Notes: generated by a model not told the origin, from the letters alone. Positions 1-7,627 are shown, counted from the first letter of the stretch. The stretch is DNA of 13,554 nt from an uncultured Eubacteriales bacterium (GCA_900548125.1 URJN01000024.1:1-13554); one strand, 5' to 3'. A program made the numbers and translations.

Positions 1-4
1 TTGA

Positions 5-33
5 TTGACTTTTTCCATTGTCCGCTTTATAAT
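5..33 (+). promoter_or_regulatory. sigma-A promoter of the marR-MATE operon
   Basis: TTGACT at 5-10 and TATAAT at 28-33 are separated by exactly 17 bases, giving 5/6 and 6/6 matches to the housekeeping consensus. Transcription should start near base 40, leaving a leader of about 35 nt before the first gene. The match is strong enough that the operon would be well expressed unless repressed, which fits control by the MarR protein it encodes. Confidence 0.85.
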
Positions 34-35
34 AT

Positions 36-45
36 ATTTTAAAAT
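36..45. promoter_or_regulatory. possible MarR operator (AT palindrome at the transcription start)
   Basis: ATTTTAAAAT is a perfect 10-bp palindrome just downstream of the -10 box, overlapping the expected transcription start. MarR-family repressors commonly bind AT-rich inverted repeats there to repress their own operon. The position is suggestive, but the site is shorter than a typical 16-20 bp MarR operator and the local AT content makes chance palindromes likely. Confidence 0.3.
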
Positions 46-74
46 TAAACATTTATGAAAGGAGCGAACTTCCT

Positions 75-530
75 ATGATGAACGCCTCGCAGTTCTATGC
101 TCTTGCTCAGCAGCTCCGAGATGCCTACGCCTATGCGCTGCACCCGCTGTGTGAAAAAAACGGTCTGGCTCAGACCGCCTTGGATATTCTGCTGTTCCTG
201 CATAACAACCCGGGTCGGGACACGGCGAAGGACATCTGCACCTATCGCCACCTCAAGCCTGCGCTCGTTTCCCTGTACGTTGAAAATCTGGTTCAGTCGG
301 GTTATCTCGTTCGGGAAACCGATGCACGCGATCGGCGCAAATGCCGTTTAAAACTGACAGCTCAAGCCATTCCTGTCGCTCAGGATGGCGTCGCCTGTCA
401 GGATCAATTTACCAAAGAGCTGTTTCATGGTTTGTCCGCCGAAGAGCTTGCCGCGTGGCAGCGCGGGCTGAGCGTTTTCCAGAGCAACATTGAGCGGCTC
501 AATGAAAGAGGGAAAAAAATTCATGAATAA
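75..530 (+). CDS. MarR-family transcriptional regulator
   Basis: This 151-residue protein has the size and layout of a MarR dimeric repressor. An N-terminal helix is followed by a winged helix-turn-helix at about residues 31-97 and a C-terminal dimerisation helix rich in charged residues. The wing carries the family signature DARDRR near residues 84-88, followed by KCRLKLT. Such proteins bind operators near their own promoter and release DNA when a small ligand binds. AAGGAG lies about 10 bases before the first of two adjacent ATG codons (75 and 78); the first has the better spacing. The stop codon overlaps the start of the MATE pump gene by 8 bp, so the two are translationally coupled. The arrangement resembles mepR-mepA of staphylococci, which suggests drug-responsive derepression of the pump. 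The ligand is unknown. Confidence 0.93.
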   Translation: MMNASQFYALAQQLRDAYAYALHPLCEKNGLAQTALDILLFLHNNPGRDTAKDICTYRHLKPALVSLYVENLVQSGYLVRETDARDRRKCRLKLTAQAIPVAQDGVACQDQFTKELFHGLSAEELAAWQRGLSVFQSNIERLNERGKKIHE

Positions 531-1890
531 CGATCAATCCTTTCTGGGCACAGAGCCGGTCGGCAAGCTGCTGATGCGGCTGGCTGTGCCGACCGTCATT
601 GCCCAGCTCGTCAACATGCTCTATAATATCGTAGACCGCATCTATATCGGACATATGCCCGGCGACGGCAGCCTCGCCTTGACCGGCGTAGGCGTCTGCA
701 TGCCCATCATCATGATTGTCACGGCGTTCGCCGCGCTCATCGCCTCCGGCGGCGCACCGCGTGCCTCCATCGCGCTGGGGCGCGGCGACCGGGACACCGC
801 CGAGCGGCTGCTGGGCAACTGCTTCACGCTCCAGATTATCATCTCGCTGACGCTGACGGTGATTCTCCGTCTGTTCGGGCGCGGCTTCCTGCTCGCCTTC
901 GGCGCAAGCGAAAACACCATCGAATACGCCGTCAGCTATCTGAATATTTACGCCCTCGGTACGCTCTTTGTCGAGCTGACGCTCGGCATGAACGCCTTCA
1001 TCACCGCGCAGGGCTTCGCCACCACGGGCATGCTGACCGTGCTCATCGGCGCAGTCTGCAACATCGCGCTTGACCCGCTGTTCATCTTCGGGCTGAAGAT
1101 GGGCGTGCGCGGCGCAGCTCTGGCGACGGTCATTTCGCAGGGCGTCTCCTGCCTGTGGGTGGTTTCCTTCCTGCGTGGCAAAAAGACCAGCCTGCGCCTG
1201 AAAAAAGAAAACCTCAAAATCAACTGGAAGCTGATTCTCCCCTGCCTTGCGCTCGGGCTGTCCACGTTCATCATGCAAAGCACGGAAAGCATCATTTCCG
1301 TCTGCTTCAATTCCTCTCTGCTCAAGTACGGCGGCGATATCGCTGTCGGTGCGATGACCATCCTGACCAGCGTGATGCAGTTTGCCATGCTCCCGCTGCA
1401 AGGTCTGGCGCAGGGCGCGCAGCCGATTTCCAGCTATAACTTCGGCGCGAAAAACGCTTCCCGCGTCAAAGAAACCTTCTTCGCGCTGCTCAAGTCCAGC
1501 CTGACCTATTCCGTCCTGCTCTGGGCGGGCATCATGCTGTTCCCGAAGGCTTTTGCCGGAATCTTTACGCCGGACGCCGAGCTGCTCGCCTTTACCGCGA
1601 AAGCTCTGCGCATCTACTGTGGCGCACTGTTCATCTTCGGCATTCAGATTGCCTGCCAGATGACCTTCGTTTCCATCGGCAACGCGCCCTGCTCGATCAT
1701 CGTCGCCATCCTGCGTAAATTCGTTCTGCTCATCCCGCTTATCTTCATTCTGCCGCATATCCTGCCTGATCCGACCATGGCGGTCTATACCGCCGAGCCG
1801 GTCGCCGACACGCTGGCGGTGCTGTTTACGATGATCATGTTCGGCACGCAGTTTAAAAAAGCACTGAAGAAGCTGGAAGGCAACGCCTGA
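523..1890 (+). CDS. MATE-family multidrug/cation antiporter (MepA-like)
   Basis: The 455-residue polytopic membrane protein has the length and roughly 12 hydrophobic segments of MATE transporters, which export cationic drugs and dyes in exchange for Na+ or H+. Family features include the first helix ending in NMLYNIVDRIYIGH near residues 31-44, the CNIALDPLFIFGLKMGVRGAA stretch near residues 180-200 at the end of the first half, and the QGLAQGAQPISSYNFGAK segment in the second half. The ATG at 523 is preferred because GAGGG lies 10 bases upstream; in-frame TTG 490 and ATG 502 lie inside the repressor gene and have poorer sites. The 8-bp overlap with the MarR gene indicates one transcript. The family is certain; the substrate cannot be read from sequence. 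A terminator follows at 1918-1963. Confidence 0.95.
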   Translation: MNNDQSFLGTEPVGKLLMRLAVPTVIAQLVNMLYNIVDRIYIGHMPGDGSLALTGVGVCMPIIMIVTAFAALIASGGAPRASIALGRGDRDTAERLLGNCFTLQIIISLTLTVILRLFGRGFLLAFGASENTIEYAVSYLNIYALGTLFVELTLGMNAFITAQGFATTGMLTVLIGAVCNIALDPLFIFGLKMGVRGAALATVISQGVSCLWVVSFLRGKKTSLRLKKENLKINWKLILPCLALGLSTFIMQSTESIISVCFNSSLLKYGGDIAVGAMTILTSVMQFAMLPLQGLAQGAQPISSYNFGAKNASRVKETFFALLKSSLTYSVLLWAGIMLFPKAFAGIFTPDAELLAFTAKALRIYCGALFIFGIQIACQMTFVSIGNAPCSIIVAILRKFVLLIPLIFILPHILPDPTMAVYTAEPVADTLAVLFTMIMFGTQFKKALKKLEGNA

Positions 1891-1917
1891 CCCCTGTTTT
1901 CAGCCCTGAATACAAAC

Positions 1918-1963
1918 AAAAAGCATGTGTATCGTGCCGTTCGGCACAATATACATGCTTTTT
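1918..1963. terminator. bidirectional intrinsic terminator between convergent genes
   Basis: AAAAAGCATGT at 1918-1928 pairs with ACATGCTTTTT at 1953-1963. Four further pairs (one of them G-U), one mismatch and an inner GTGCC/GGCAC stem follow, with a GTTC loop at 1939-1942. Because the stem has A's on one side and T's on the other, RNA from either strand ends in a U tract. It lies 28 bases after the MATE stop codon and 85 bases beyond the mgtE stop codon, so it can serve both converging genes. Confidence 0.9.
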
Positions 1964-2047
1964 AATATCGATATGGGGAACCGCCCGCGTGCGCAGCATT
2001 TTCATGCTTTGCAGCTTTTAGCGAAAGTGCAGGCAGGTTTATTCCGC

Positions 2048-3406
2048 TTACAGTCCCAGCATCGTGCTGGCAATGAGGAAGTAAATCATCAGCGAACAAG
2101 CGTCCACGATGGTCGTAATCATCGGGCTTGCCATCACAGCCGGGTCAAAGCCAAGCCGCTTCGCGCCGATCGGCAGCAGACAGCCGACAATCATCGCGAT
2201 GATGACCGTGCAGAACAGCGTAATGGAAACGACGGCGGCAATCATCGTGCTCGTGCTGGTAAAGATGATGATGCGCAGGAAGTTGACCACGGCAAGTGCT
2301 GCGCCCGCGACAACCGCAACGCCGATTTCCTTCACCAGTACGCGGGGCCAATCCTTCATTTCGATTTCGCCCAGCGCAAGGTTGCGGATGACGGTAACGG
2401 AGGTCTGGCTGCCGGAATTGCCCGCGCTGTCCATCAGCATCGGGATGAATGCCGTCAGCAGCACTGCGCCGGAAAGCAGCGTTTCAAAATGGGTGATGAT
2501 GGTCGAGGTGAACGTCGCGGAAATCATCAGCAGCATCAGCCACGGCAGACGATGGGCAACGAGGCTCCAGACGCTGGTCTTCATGTAATCCTCGTCGCTC
2601 GGGATGATAGCCGCCATCTTCTTGATGTCCTCGGTGTTCTCATCCTGAATGACGTCAACGATATCGTCGATGGTGATGATGCCGACCAGACGGTTTTCCT
2701 TATCGCAGACGGCGATAGAGGTCAGGTCGTAACGACGGAAATCATCGGCAACGGCTTCCTGATCGTCGGTCGTCACGGCACTGACGATATTGGTATCCAT
2801 GATATCGCGGATGCAGGCACTTTCCGGCGCGATGATGAGCTTGCGCAGGGAAACCTGACCGACGAGCTTGCGCTGGTCGTCGATGACATAGCAGGTGTAT
2901 ACGGTTTCCTTGTCGATACCCGTGCGGCGGATGTAATCCATTGCCTTGCGGACGGTGAAGTAGTCGTGCAGATCGACATACTCGATGGTCATCAGGCTTC
3001 CGGCGCTGTTTTCCGGATAGTTGAGGAACTGGTTGATGGTCTTGCGCGTGCCTTCATCGGCGTTCTGCAAAACCTTCTTGACGACGTTGGCGGGCATTTC
3101 CTCAAGAAAGTCCACCGTATCATCCATGAACATGTCGTCAACCAACGCTTTCAGCTCGGCGTTGGTCGCGCTCTCCGCGATGAGCTGCTGCTGCTCGCTG
3201 GTCATGTAGGAAAACACGTCGGAAGAGATGTCCTTGGGCAGCATGCGGAATACGCGCAGCACGCGCCCGCCGTCCTCAACCTCCTCCAGCCCCTCGGCGA
3301 TATCGACCGGCGGGCATTCCGAAGCCTTCTCCTTAAATTCCTGTAATCTGCCTTCGTCAAGGAGCTTCAAAAGCTCCAAAAATTCCTTGCGCGTTTCTTC
3401 TTCCAT
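2048..3406 (-). CDS. mgtE: magnesium transporter MgtE
   Basis: The 452-residue protein has the full MgtE architecture and usual length. A cytoplasmic N domain of helical repeats spans about residues 30-130, two CBS domains span about 137-199 and 200-262, and a five-helix membrane domain begins near residue 284. Diagnostic motifs are PMLMDSAGNSGSQ (322-334) and GFDPAVMASPMITTIVD (419-435); Asp435 corresponds to the pore aspartate of the Thermus protein. In the family, Mg2+ bound between the N and CBS domains closes the channel when cytoplasmic Mg2+ is sufficient. AGGAGGT at 3421-3415 lies 8 bases before the ATG, an ideal site. The gene is monocistronic and convergent with the MATE gene, and is preceded by an unusual leader with an upstream ORF, suggesting a second layer of control in addition to channel gating. 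Confidence 0.97.
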   Translation of the reverse strand: MEEETRKEFLELLKLLDEGRLQEFKEKASECPPVDIAEGLEEVEDGGRVLRVFRMLPKDISSDVFSYMTSEQQQLIAESATNAELKALVDDMFMDDTVDFLEEMPANVVKKVLQNADEGTRKTINQFLNYPENSAGSLMTIEYVDLHDYFTVRKAMDYIRRTGIDKETVYTCYVIDDQRKLVGQVSLRKLIIAPESACIRDIMDTNIVSAVTTDDQEAVADDFRRYDLTSIAVCDKENRLVGIITIDDIVDVIQDENTEDIKKMAAIIPSDEDYMKTSVWSLVAHRLPWLMLLMISATFTSTIITHFETLLSGAVLLTAFIPMLMDSAGNSGSQTSVTVIRNLALGEIEMKDWPRVLVKEIGVAVVAGAALAVVNFLRIIIFTSTSTMIAAVVSITLFCTVIIAMIVGCLLPIGAKRLGFDPAVMASPMITTIVDACSLMIYFLIASTMLGL

Positions 3407-3476
3407 GGGGGGTTACCTCCTATCATTTTTCGTTGTCCGGTTTTGCGAAAAATGCAGGCTTACCCAAAAACGGCGT

Positions 3477-3509
3477 AAAAAACCGCAAGCCCAGAGCGGC
3501 CGAGCGTTT
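3477..3509 (-). terminator. possible attenuator hairpin in the mgtE leader
   Basis: On the minus strand, AAACGC at 3509-3504 can pair with GCGGTTT around 3486-3480 with one bulged G. Alternatively GCCGC at 3500-3496 pairs with GCGGT at 3486-3482. Either stem is followed immediately by six U's (3482-3477). It lies between the upstream ORF and mgtE, where a conditional terminator would sit. The stems are short or contain a bulge, so folding is uncertain and this may not terminate efficiently. Confidence 0.35.
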
Positions 3510-3528
3510 GCCATCCAATCCATAGACT

Positions 3529-3624
3529 TTACAGGCTAAGGAGAACACGGAAGCAGCAACGCGGCGCAGCCTGCGCCAGGCGTTCTCGGGGTTTGCCCGC
3601 CAGGCTACTGGGATAGTCGTCCAC
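3529..3624 (-). CDS. 31-codon upstream ORF (putative leader peptide) of mgtE
   Basis: A GTG codon at 3624-3622 is preceded at 7 bases by GGAGGT (3637-3632), one of the best ribosome binding sites in the window. It opens a 31-codon frame ending in TAA at 3531-3529. The peptide begins VDDYPSSLAGKPRERLAQAA and ends in a Cys-Cys-Phe, Leu-rich stretch. It has no signal peptide and I recognise no family. It lies about 85-90 nt downstream of the likely mgtE transcription start and 122 nt before the mgtE start codon, so it would be translated from the same mRNA. The early Asp-Asp-Tyr-Pro recalls the acidic and proline-rich leader peptides (such as enterobacterial MgtL) that destabilise ribosomes when Mg2+ is low, but this analogy is inference. 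The next in-frame GTG upstream (3633) overlaps the ribosome binding site and is not a likely start. Confidence 0.55.
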   Translation of the reverse strand: MDDYPSSLAGKPRERLAQAAPRCCFRVLLSL

Positions 3625-3708
3625 GTTGTTCACCTCCGGTAAATTCTTCGGTTCAAGCAATTGCTTTCATCCGATGGTTTGCGTATCACGCATCCCTTTT
3701 AAGCCATG

Positions 3709-3740
3709 ATTACAATACCGCTATTTTCCCCCGTTGTCAA
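3709..3740 (-). promoter_or_regulatory. promoter of the mgtE leader transcript
   Basis: On the minus strand a perfect TTGACA at 3740-3735 is followed after 17 bases by TATTGT at 3717-3712 (4/6). A TGTAAT at 3714-3709 (5/6, 20-base spacer) is an alternative -10 box. Transcription would start near 3705, giving a leader of about 300 nt before mgtE. The promoter begins only 15 bases after the addA stop codon, and I see no terminator between, so addA read-through into mgtE is possible. Confidence 0.7.
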
Positions 3741-3755
3741 GGCACTGAGTGAATT

Positions 3756-6700
3756 TTATACCGGATATCCCGCGCCTGCGCGCACCAGATAAATTGCCCG
3801 TTCTCGGACGGGAATCCCCGTGATGCCGGAAAGTGCCTGCGCATACAGCTCAATCTGCGGTCTGTGCCGCTCAAGCGCACCCGCGATATCCGACGCGGAA
3901 TCCGTCTTGTAATCCAGCAGCACCCAGCCGCCCTTTTCCTTAAAGCAGCAGTCAATCACGCCCTGCAAGAGCTGCACGCCCGCTTCCGTTTCGCGACGAT
4001 AGGTGAACGCCCATTCACGATGTGCTTCTTCGCTCTTGAGCAGCCGCACGCCCAGCGGTGAGGCAAAGAACCCCGCAAGCATATCTGCCGGAACAGCGGA
4101 AAGCTCCGCGTCGCTGACAATGCCGTCCCTGCGCAGCTTTTCCCGCTGAGCCTTGATTTCGCGCTCCATGTCATGCGTCGCCTTCAGCGCGTCCAAATCC
4201 AGCATGCGCATCATCCTGTGGAAGGCAGAGCCAATCTGTGCGCCCGTCATCCGCTTCTCCTCCATGAACCGCGGCAGGCGGGAGAGCGGCGCATCGCTGA
4301 CGGGCGTTTCATCCTCCTGCGCCGCACGCTTTTCATCGCGCAAAAGCACGCTGACGCTCGTTTTGCGCACGGCGGCTTTCTTATCCGCTTCAAACGCCAT
4401 CAGCCGAATCAGCTCGTCGTTTTTCGGTGCCGTGCGAATCTTTTCCAGCAGATGCAGAACGCGCTGTTCATCCCTGTGCGCCATGCTGCCGAATGTGCCG
4501 TTCCAGTAGGCAAAGACGTTCCAGCGGGATTCATCCGCGCTGATTTCTTCCTTCGCTATGCCGAAATGGGCGCCGCCGTCCGCCAGCGCAGGCACGACCA
4601 TATCCAGCCCCGTCGTCATCTGGGAGATATCGGGGCTTTTCCATTTTTCCGGCGGCTTGTCGTCCGAGACGCTTCCCATCAGAATGAGCCGCTCCCTTGC
4701 GCGTGTCATTGCGACATACAGAATGCGTACTTCTTCGGCAAGCTGCTCCCTCTCCGCCTTGGCGCGTATGGCGCGGCGCAGAAGCGTATCGCGCTCGCTG
4801 TTCAGCTCCGTGTCGATGCACGGCAGACCCACGCCCAATCGGGCATCCGTCAGGATGCGGTCACGCGCGGATTTCCCGCTGATTTTTTTGCCCAGTGCCA
4901 TGACGAAAACGACCGGAAACTCCAAGCCCTTGCTCTTGTGCGTCGTCATGATGCGCACGACGTCCTCGTTTTCGCCGATTGCACTGGCACTCATGGAATC
5001 TCCGCCCGCGTGAAGCCGTTCGGCATAGCGCAAAAACGCATGCAGCGAGCCGCCCTGTGCGCTGACGAACGCACGCGCCCGCGAGGTCAGCAGATGCAGG
5101 TTCGCCTGCCTTGCCGCGCCGCCGGGCAGCGCACCCGCCTGCGCCAGAAAACCCGTTTCCGCGTAGATGCGCTCAATGAGCCTGTCCACACCCTGATGAC
5201 GTGCGCAGAGCCGCCATCTCTGCCGCTTTTCCTCAAAGCTCCTGAGCTTTTGCGCCAGCTCGTCCTCCATCTCCTCGCGATAATGGCGAACTGCTTCACA
5301 AAAGGCAATCTTCGTATTCGGCGTTTCCATGCGAATCGCCGCCAGCTCCGCTTCGCTCAGCCCCATCGCAGGGCCTTTCAGTGCCGCAAGCAGCGGCTCA
5401 TCCCGTTCGCCGTTCTCGATATTTTTCAGCAGTGCCATCATCGCGCGGATTTCCGGAATATCGAAATATCCGTCGCCAGCGTCGCAGAACACGGGAATGC
5501 CCTCCGCGCCGAGCACATCTGCCGCAAGAGGTGCGCTTCCCCGCGCCGCGCGCATCAAAATGACGATATCGCGGTAACGGATGGGTCTTTCCGAATCTGT
5601 TTTGGCGTCGTAAAACGTCGTGCCGACCAGCTCATGGATGCGTCGGGCGACCACCTGCGCCTCCCGCTCGACGGCAGCCCATTCGCGGCTGTCCTCGTCT
5701 TCGTCCCCATCGTCCTCGTCAGCGCCTTGATACAGGATATGCAGCTCGACCGGCGGGTCATCCTCCCGCGCCGGCAGACCGCAGAAGAGCTTTTCGCGTT
5801 CGTCGTATTCGATTTCCGTTTCGTCCTCGCGCATGATGCGGCTGAATACGGCGTTCGCCGCCTCCAGCACATTGGCACGCGAGCGGAAGTTTTTTTGCAG
5901 GTCAATGCGCCGTTCAAGCGTTCTCTCTGCCAAATCAAAGCGTTTTGCCTTCTCAAGAAAAAGCGTCGGTTCTGCCTGACGGAAGCGATAGATGCTCTGC
6001 TTCACGTCGCCGACGAGAAACAGCCCGTCCTCCCGCGCAAAGCTGCCGATGATGGCTTCCTGAATCGCGCTGGAATCCTGATATTCGTCGATAAAGACAT
6101 AGCGGTATCGCTTGTTCAGCGCGTCGCGGACATCGGGCAATGCCAGTGCCTTGAGCGCGCCATGCTCCAAATCGTTAAAATCCAGCAGACCGCGCTGTTT
6201 CTTCGCGGCGGCGTAGAGCGTATCATAGGTCTTGACCAGCTCTGCCAAGCCATCCAGCGGCGCGGCGGTCATCTCGATATCCGCCGCTGCGTCATCCGGA
6301 TTGAGCGCAAACGCCGTCTGCACATCACCGATTGCCTTTTTGAACGCGTCGCGCCGCGCCTTTACGCTGTCGGCAAGCGTTTCGTCGAAGATATCCGACT
6401 TTTTCTTTCGTCCCAGCGCGGCAAACGAGAGATTGTGCGTCGCAATATGCAGTGCGGTATAACCCATCTCCGCCTGCTTCGCCAAATTCTCGGCTAAATG
6501 CACATCCGTTTCGCACGCCGCCGCGTAATGCGTCGGCCCGTTTTCGCCAAGACATATTCCCAGCGTTCTGCGGGCGGCTTCCGCGAGCTTGAGCAGCCGC
6601 TTGCGTGCGCTCTGCGCAAGCAGCTCTGCCGCGGGGCTGGCTTCGAGCGTCTGCCCGTCGATGCGTACATCCTTCTGCGCACGCTCCAGAAACGCCCACG

Positions 6701-7229
6701 GGTCGGGTCGCGTCATCATAAAGCGATGCAGCGAAAACGCCAGCTCGCCAAGCTCTTCCTGCGCATAGCATCTGTCCGCGGCGAGAAACGCGTCGCTGCC
6801 CACTTCGTAACAGCTGTAAATCGCGTCCTCCATCGCCTGACGGCTCAGCACGCCGCACTCCTGCTCGTCGCCGATGCGGAAGCCCGGGTCGATGCCCAGT
6901 GCCTGAAAATTTTCGCGCAGAAGATTGCCGCAGAAGCGGTGCAGCGTCGAGATGCTTGCCCGCGGAAGCGCCATCAGCTGTTCGCCGAGCGCAGGCTCCT
7001 CTCTCGCAGCTTTACCCAGTGCTTCGCCGATGCGCAGGCGCATTTCGCCCGCCGCCGCGTTGGTAAACGTCACTACGAGCATCCTGTCAATCGGGAAGCC
7101 CTCCCGCACAAGCCGAACGATGCGCTCGACCAGCACGGCGGTCTTGCCCGAGCCTGCCGCCGCACAGACAATCAGGCTGTGTCCCCTGTCCTCGATGGCA
7201 GTCTGCTGCTGCTGTGTCCACTTTGGCAT
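3756..7229 (-). CDS. addA: AddA, ATP-dependent helicase-nuclease subunit A
   Basis: The 1157-residue protein is the AddA subunit of the AddAB enzyme, which resects double-strand breaks to Chi-type sites before RecA loading. It is slightly shorter than the roughly 1230 residues of the Bacillus protein. UvrD/Rep superfamily 1A helicase motifs appear in order: Q motif QQQTAIEDRG (7-16), Walker A AAAGSGKT (23-30), motif II FIDEYQDSS (about 377-385), motif III DVKQSIYRFRQAE (about 405-417), THKSKGLEFPVVFV (about 758-772) and LYVAMTRARERL (about 836-848). The C-terminal RecB-type nuclease core is LLDYKTDSASD with D1106 and K1108. AGGAG lies 6 bases before the ATG. A very acidic stretch (DEDDGDEDED) near residue 505 is unusual. 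Its partner addB, often directly upstream, is absent from this window; the upstream neighbour is divergent. Confidence 0.96.
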   Translation of the reverse strand: MPKWTQQQQTAIEDRGHSLIVCAAAGSGKTAVLVERIVRLVREGFPIDRMLVVTFTNAAAGEMRLRIGEALGKAAREEPALGEQLMALPRASISTLHRFCGNLLRENFQALGIDPGFRIGDEQECGVLSRQAMEDAIYSCYEVGSDAFLAADRCYAQEELGELAFSLHRFMMTRPDPWAFLERAQKDVRIDGQTLEASPAAELLAQSARKRLLKLAEAARRTLGICLGENGPTHYAAACETDVHLAENLAKQAEMGYTALHIATHNLSFAALGRKKKSDIFDETLADSVKARRDAFKKAIGDVQTAFALNPDDAAADIEMTAAPLDGLAELVKTYDTLYAAAKKQRGLLDFNDLEHGALKALALPDVRDALNKRYRYVFIDEYQDSSAIQEAIIGSFAREDGLFLVGDVKQSIYRFRQAEPTLFLEKAKRFDLAERTLERRIDLQKNFRSRANVLEAANAVFSRIMREDETEIEYDEREKLFCGLPAREDDPPVELHILYQGADEDDGDEDEDSREWAAVEREAQVVARRIHELVGTTFYDAKTDSERPIRYRDIVILMRAARGSAPLAADVLGAEGIPVFCDAGDGYFDIPEIRAMMALLKNIENGERDEPLLAALKGPAMGLSEAELAAIRMETPNTKIAFCEAVRHYREEMEDELAQKLRSFEEKRQRWRLCARHQGVDRLIERIYAETGFLAQAGALPGGAARQANLHLLTSRARAFVSAQGGSLHAFLRYAERLHAGGDSMSASAIGENEDVVRIMTTHKSKGLEFPVVFVMALGKKISGKSARDRILTDARLGVGLPCIDTELNSERDTLLRRAIRAKAEREQLAEEVRILYVAMTRARERLILMGSVSDDKPPEKWKSPDISQMTTGLDMVVPALADGGAHFGIAKEEISADESRWNVFAYWNGTFGSMAHRDEQRVLHLLEKIRTAPKNDELIRLMAFEADKKAAVRKTSVSVLLRDEKRAAQEDETPVSDAPLSRLPRFMEEKRMTGAQIGSAFHRMMRMLDLDALKATHDMEREIKAQREKLRRDGIVSDAELSAVPADMLAGFFASPLGVRLLKSEEAHREWAFTYRRETEAGVQLLQGVIDCCFKEKGGWVLLDYKTDSASDIAGALERHRPQIELYAQALSGITGIPVRERAIYLVRAGAGYPV

Positions 7230-7362
7230 AAAGATCTCCTTTACTCTCTCCGGCGCGCAGGTTGAACGGCTGAGACGGTTCGGCGTTCGTATTCGTCGGC
7301 TTCTTCCGCGTCTTTATGCAGCCGCAATGACGTCATGGATGTTTCTGTCTTTGTAATAGATT

Positions 7363-7391
7363 ATGATATACGAAAAACAGATTTCTGTAAA
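7363..7391 (-). promoter_or_regulatory. promoter of addA
   Basis: On the minus strand TTTACA (7391-7386, 5/6) and TATCAT (7368-7363, 5/6) are separated by exactly 17 bases. The start would be near 7356, giving a 5' leader of about 127 nt before addA. Its presence shows addA can be transcribed independently of any upstream partner. Confidence 0.7.
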
Positions 7392-7525
7392 GCGAAATGT
7401 CGCCGTCCATCCGCGTGAACCCGTCATCGGCAAACAGCGGTCACCCCGCTTCGATTCTTTCTGATAATTTACCTCTCCTGATGATGTTTTTTTGTGTTTT
7501 GCGTAACAATGTAGCTCCCGTCTGC

Positions 7526-7554
7526 TTGCAGGCAGGCGCAAAACATGATATACT
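7526..7554 (+). promoter_or_regulatory. extended -10 promoter of the envelope operon
   Basis: TGATATACT at 7546-7554 contains a TGn extension and TATACT (5/6). TTGCAG at 7526-7531 lies 17 bases upstream with a weak -35 match (3/6), which an extended -10 can tolerate. The start would be near 7561, leaving a 90-nt leader before the first gene. The rest of the 422-base divergent gap to addA (7230-7651) holds the addA promoter and leader and nothing else I can assign. Confidence 0.6.
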
Positions 7555-7603
7555 TTTTATCATTCACAGGAGTTTTTCTCCCATCTACATCCAGCTGAAA
7601 ATC

Positions 7604-7627
7604 GGGCGGCGCAAAGCGCCTCAGCCC
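7604..7627 (+). other. hairpin in the 5' leader of the envelope operon
   Basis: GGCGC (7608-7612) pairs with GCGCC (7616-7620) around an AAA loop. An outer GGGC (7604-7607) pairs with GCCC (7624-7627) across a 3-base bulge. The structure ends 10 bases before the ribosome binding site GGAGGA of the first gene and lacks a U tract, so it is not a terminator. It may stabilise the mRNA or modulate initiation; no riboswitch class was recognised. Confidence 0.4.

Noticed and set aside
1925..3346. 473-codon open frame on the plus strand opposite mgtE
   Set aside because: It starts inside the terminator stem and is antisense to a complete MgtE. The composition (His, Arg, Asp rich) is typical of a shadow frame.
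3407..3740. M-box (ykoK) magnesium riboswitch before mgtE
   Set aside because: The conserved core that opens with UUAGGUGAGGCUCC, and the later conserved blocks, could not be found by eye; a covariance-model search would settle this.
4173..6497. 774-codon open frame on the plus strand opposite addA
   Set aside because: It lies wholly antisense to a gene with all expected helicase and nuclease motifs, has no ribosome binding site or recognisable domain, and its His/Arg/Gln-rich composition is what the complement of GC-rich coding DNA gives.
7241..7336. 31-codon minus-strand ORF in the addA leader, ending just before the addA ribosome binding site
   Set aside because: The ATG has no Shine-Dalgarno sequence and the peptide (MTSLRLHKDAEEADEY...) resembles nothing known. 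The frame may be chance, though its position in the transcript is neat.
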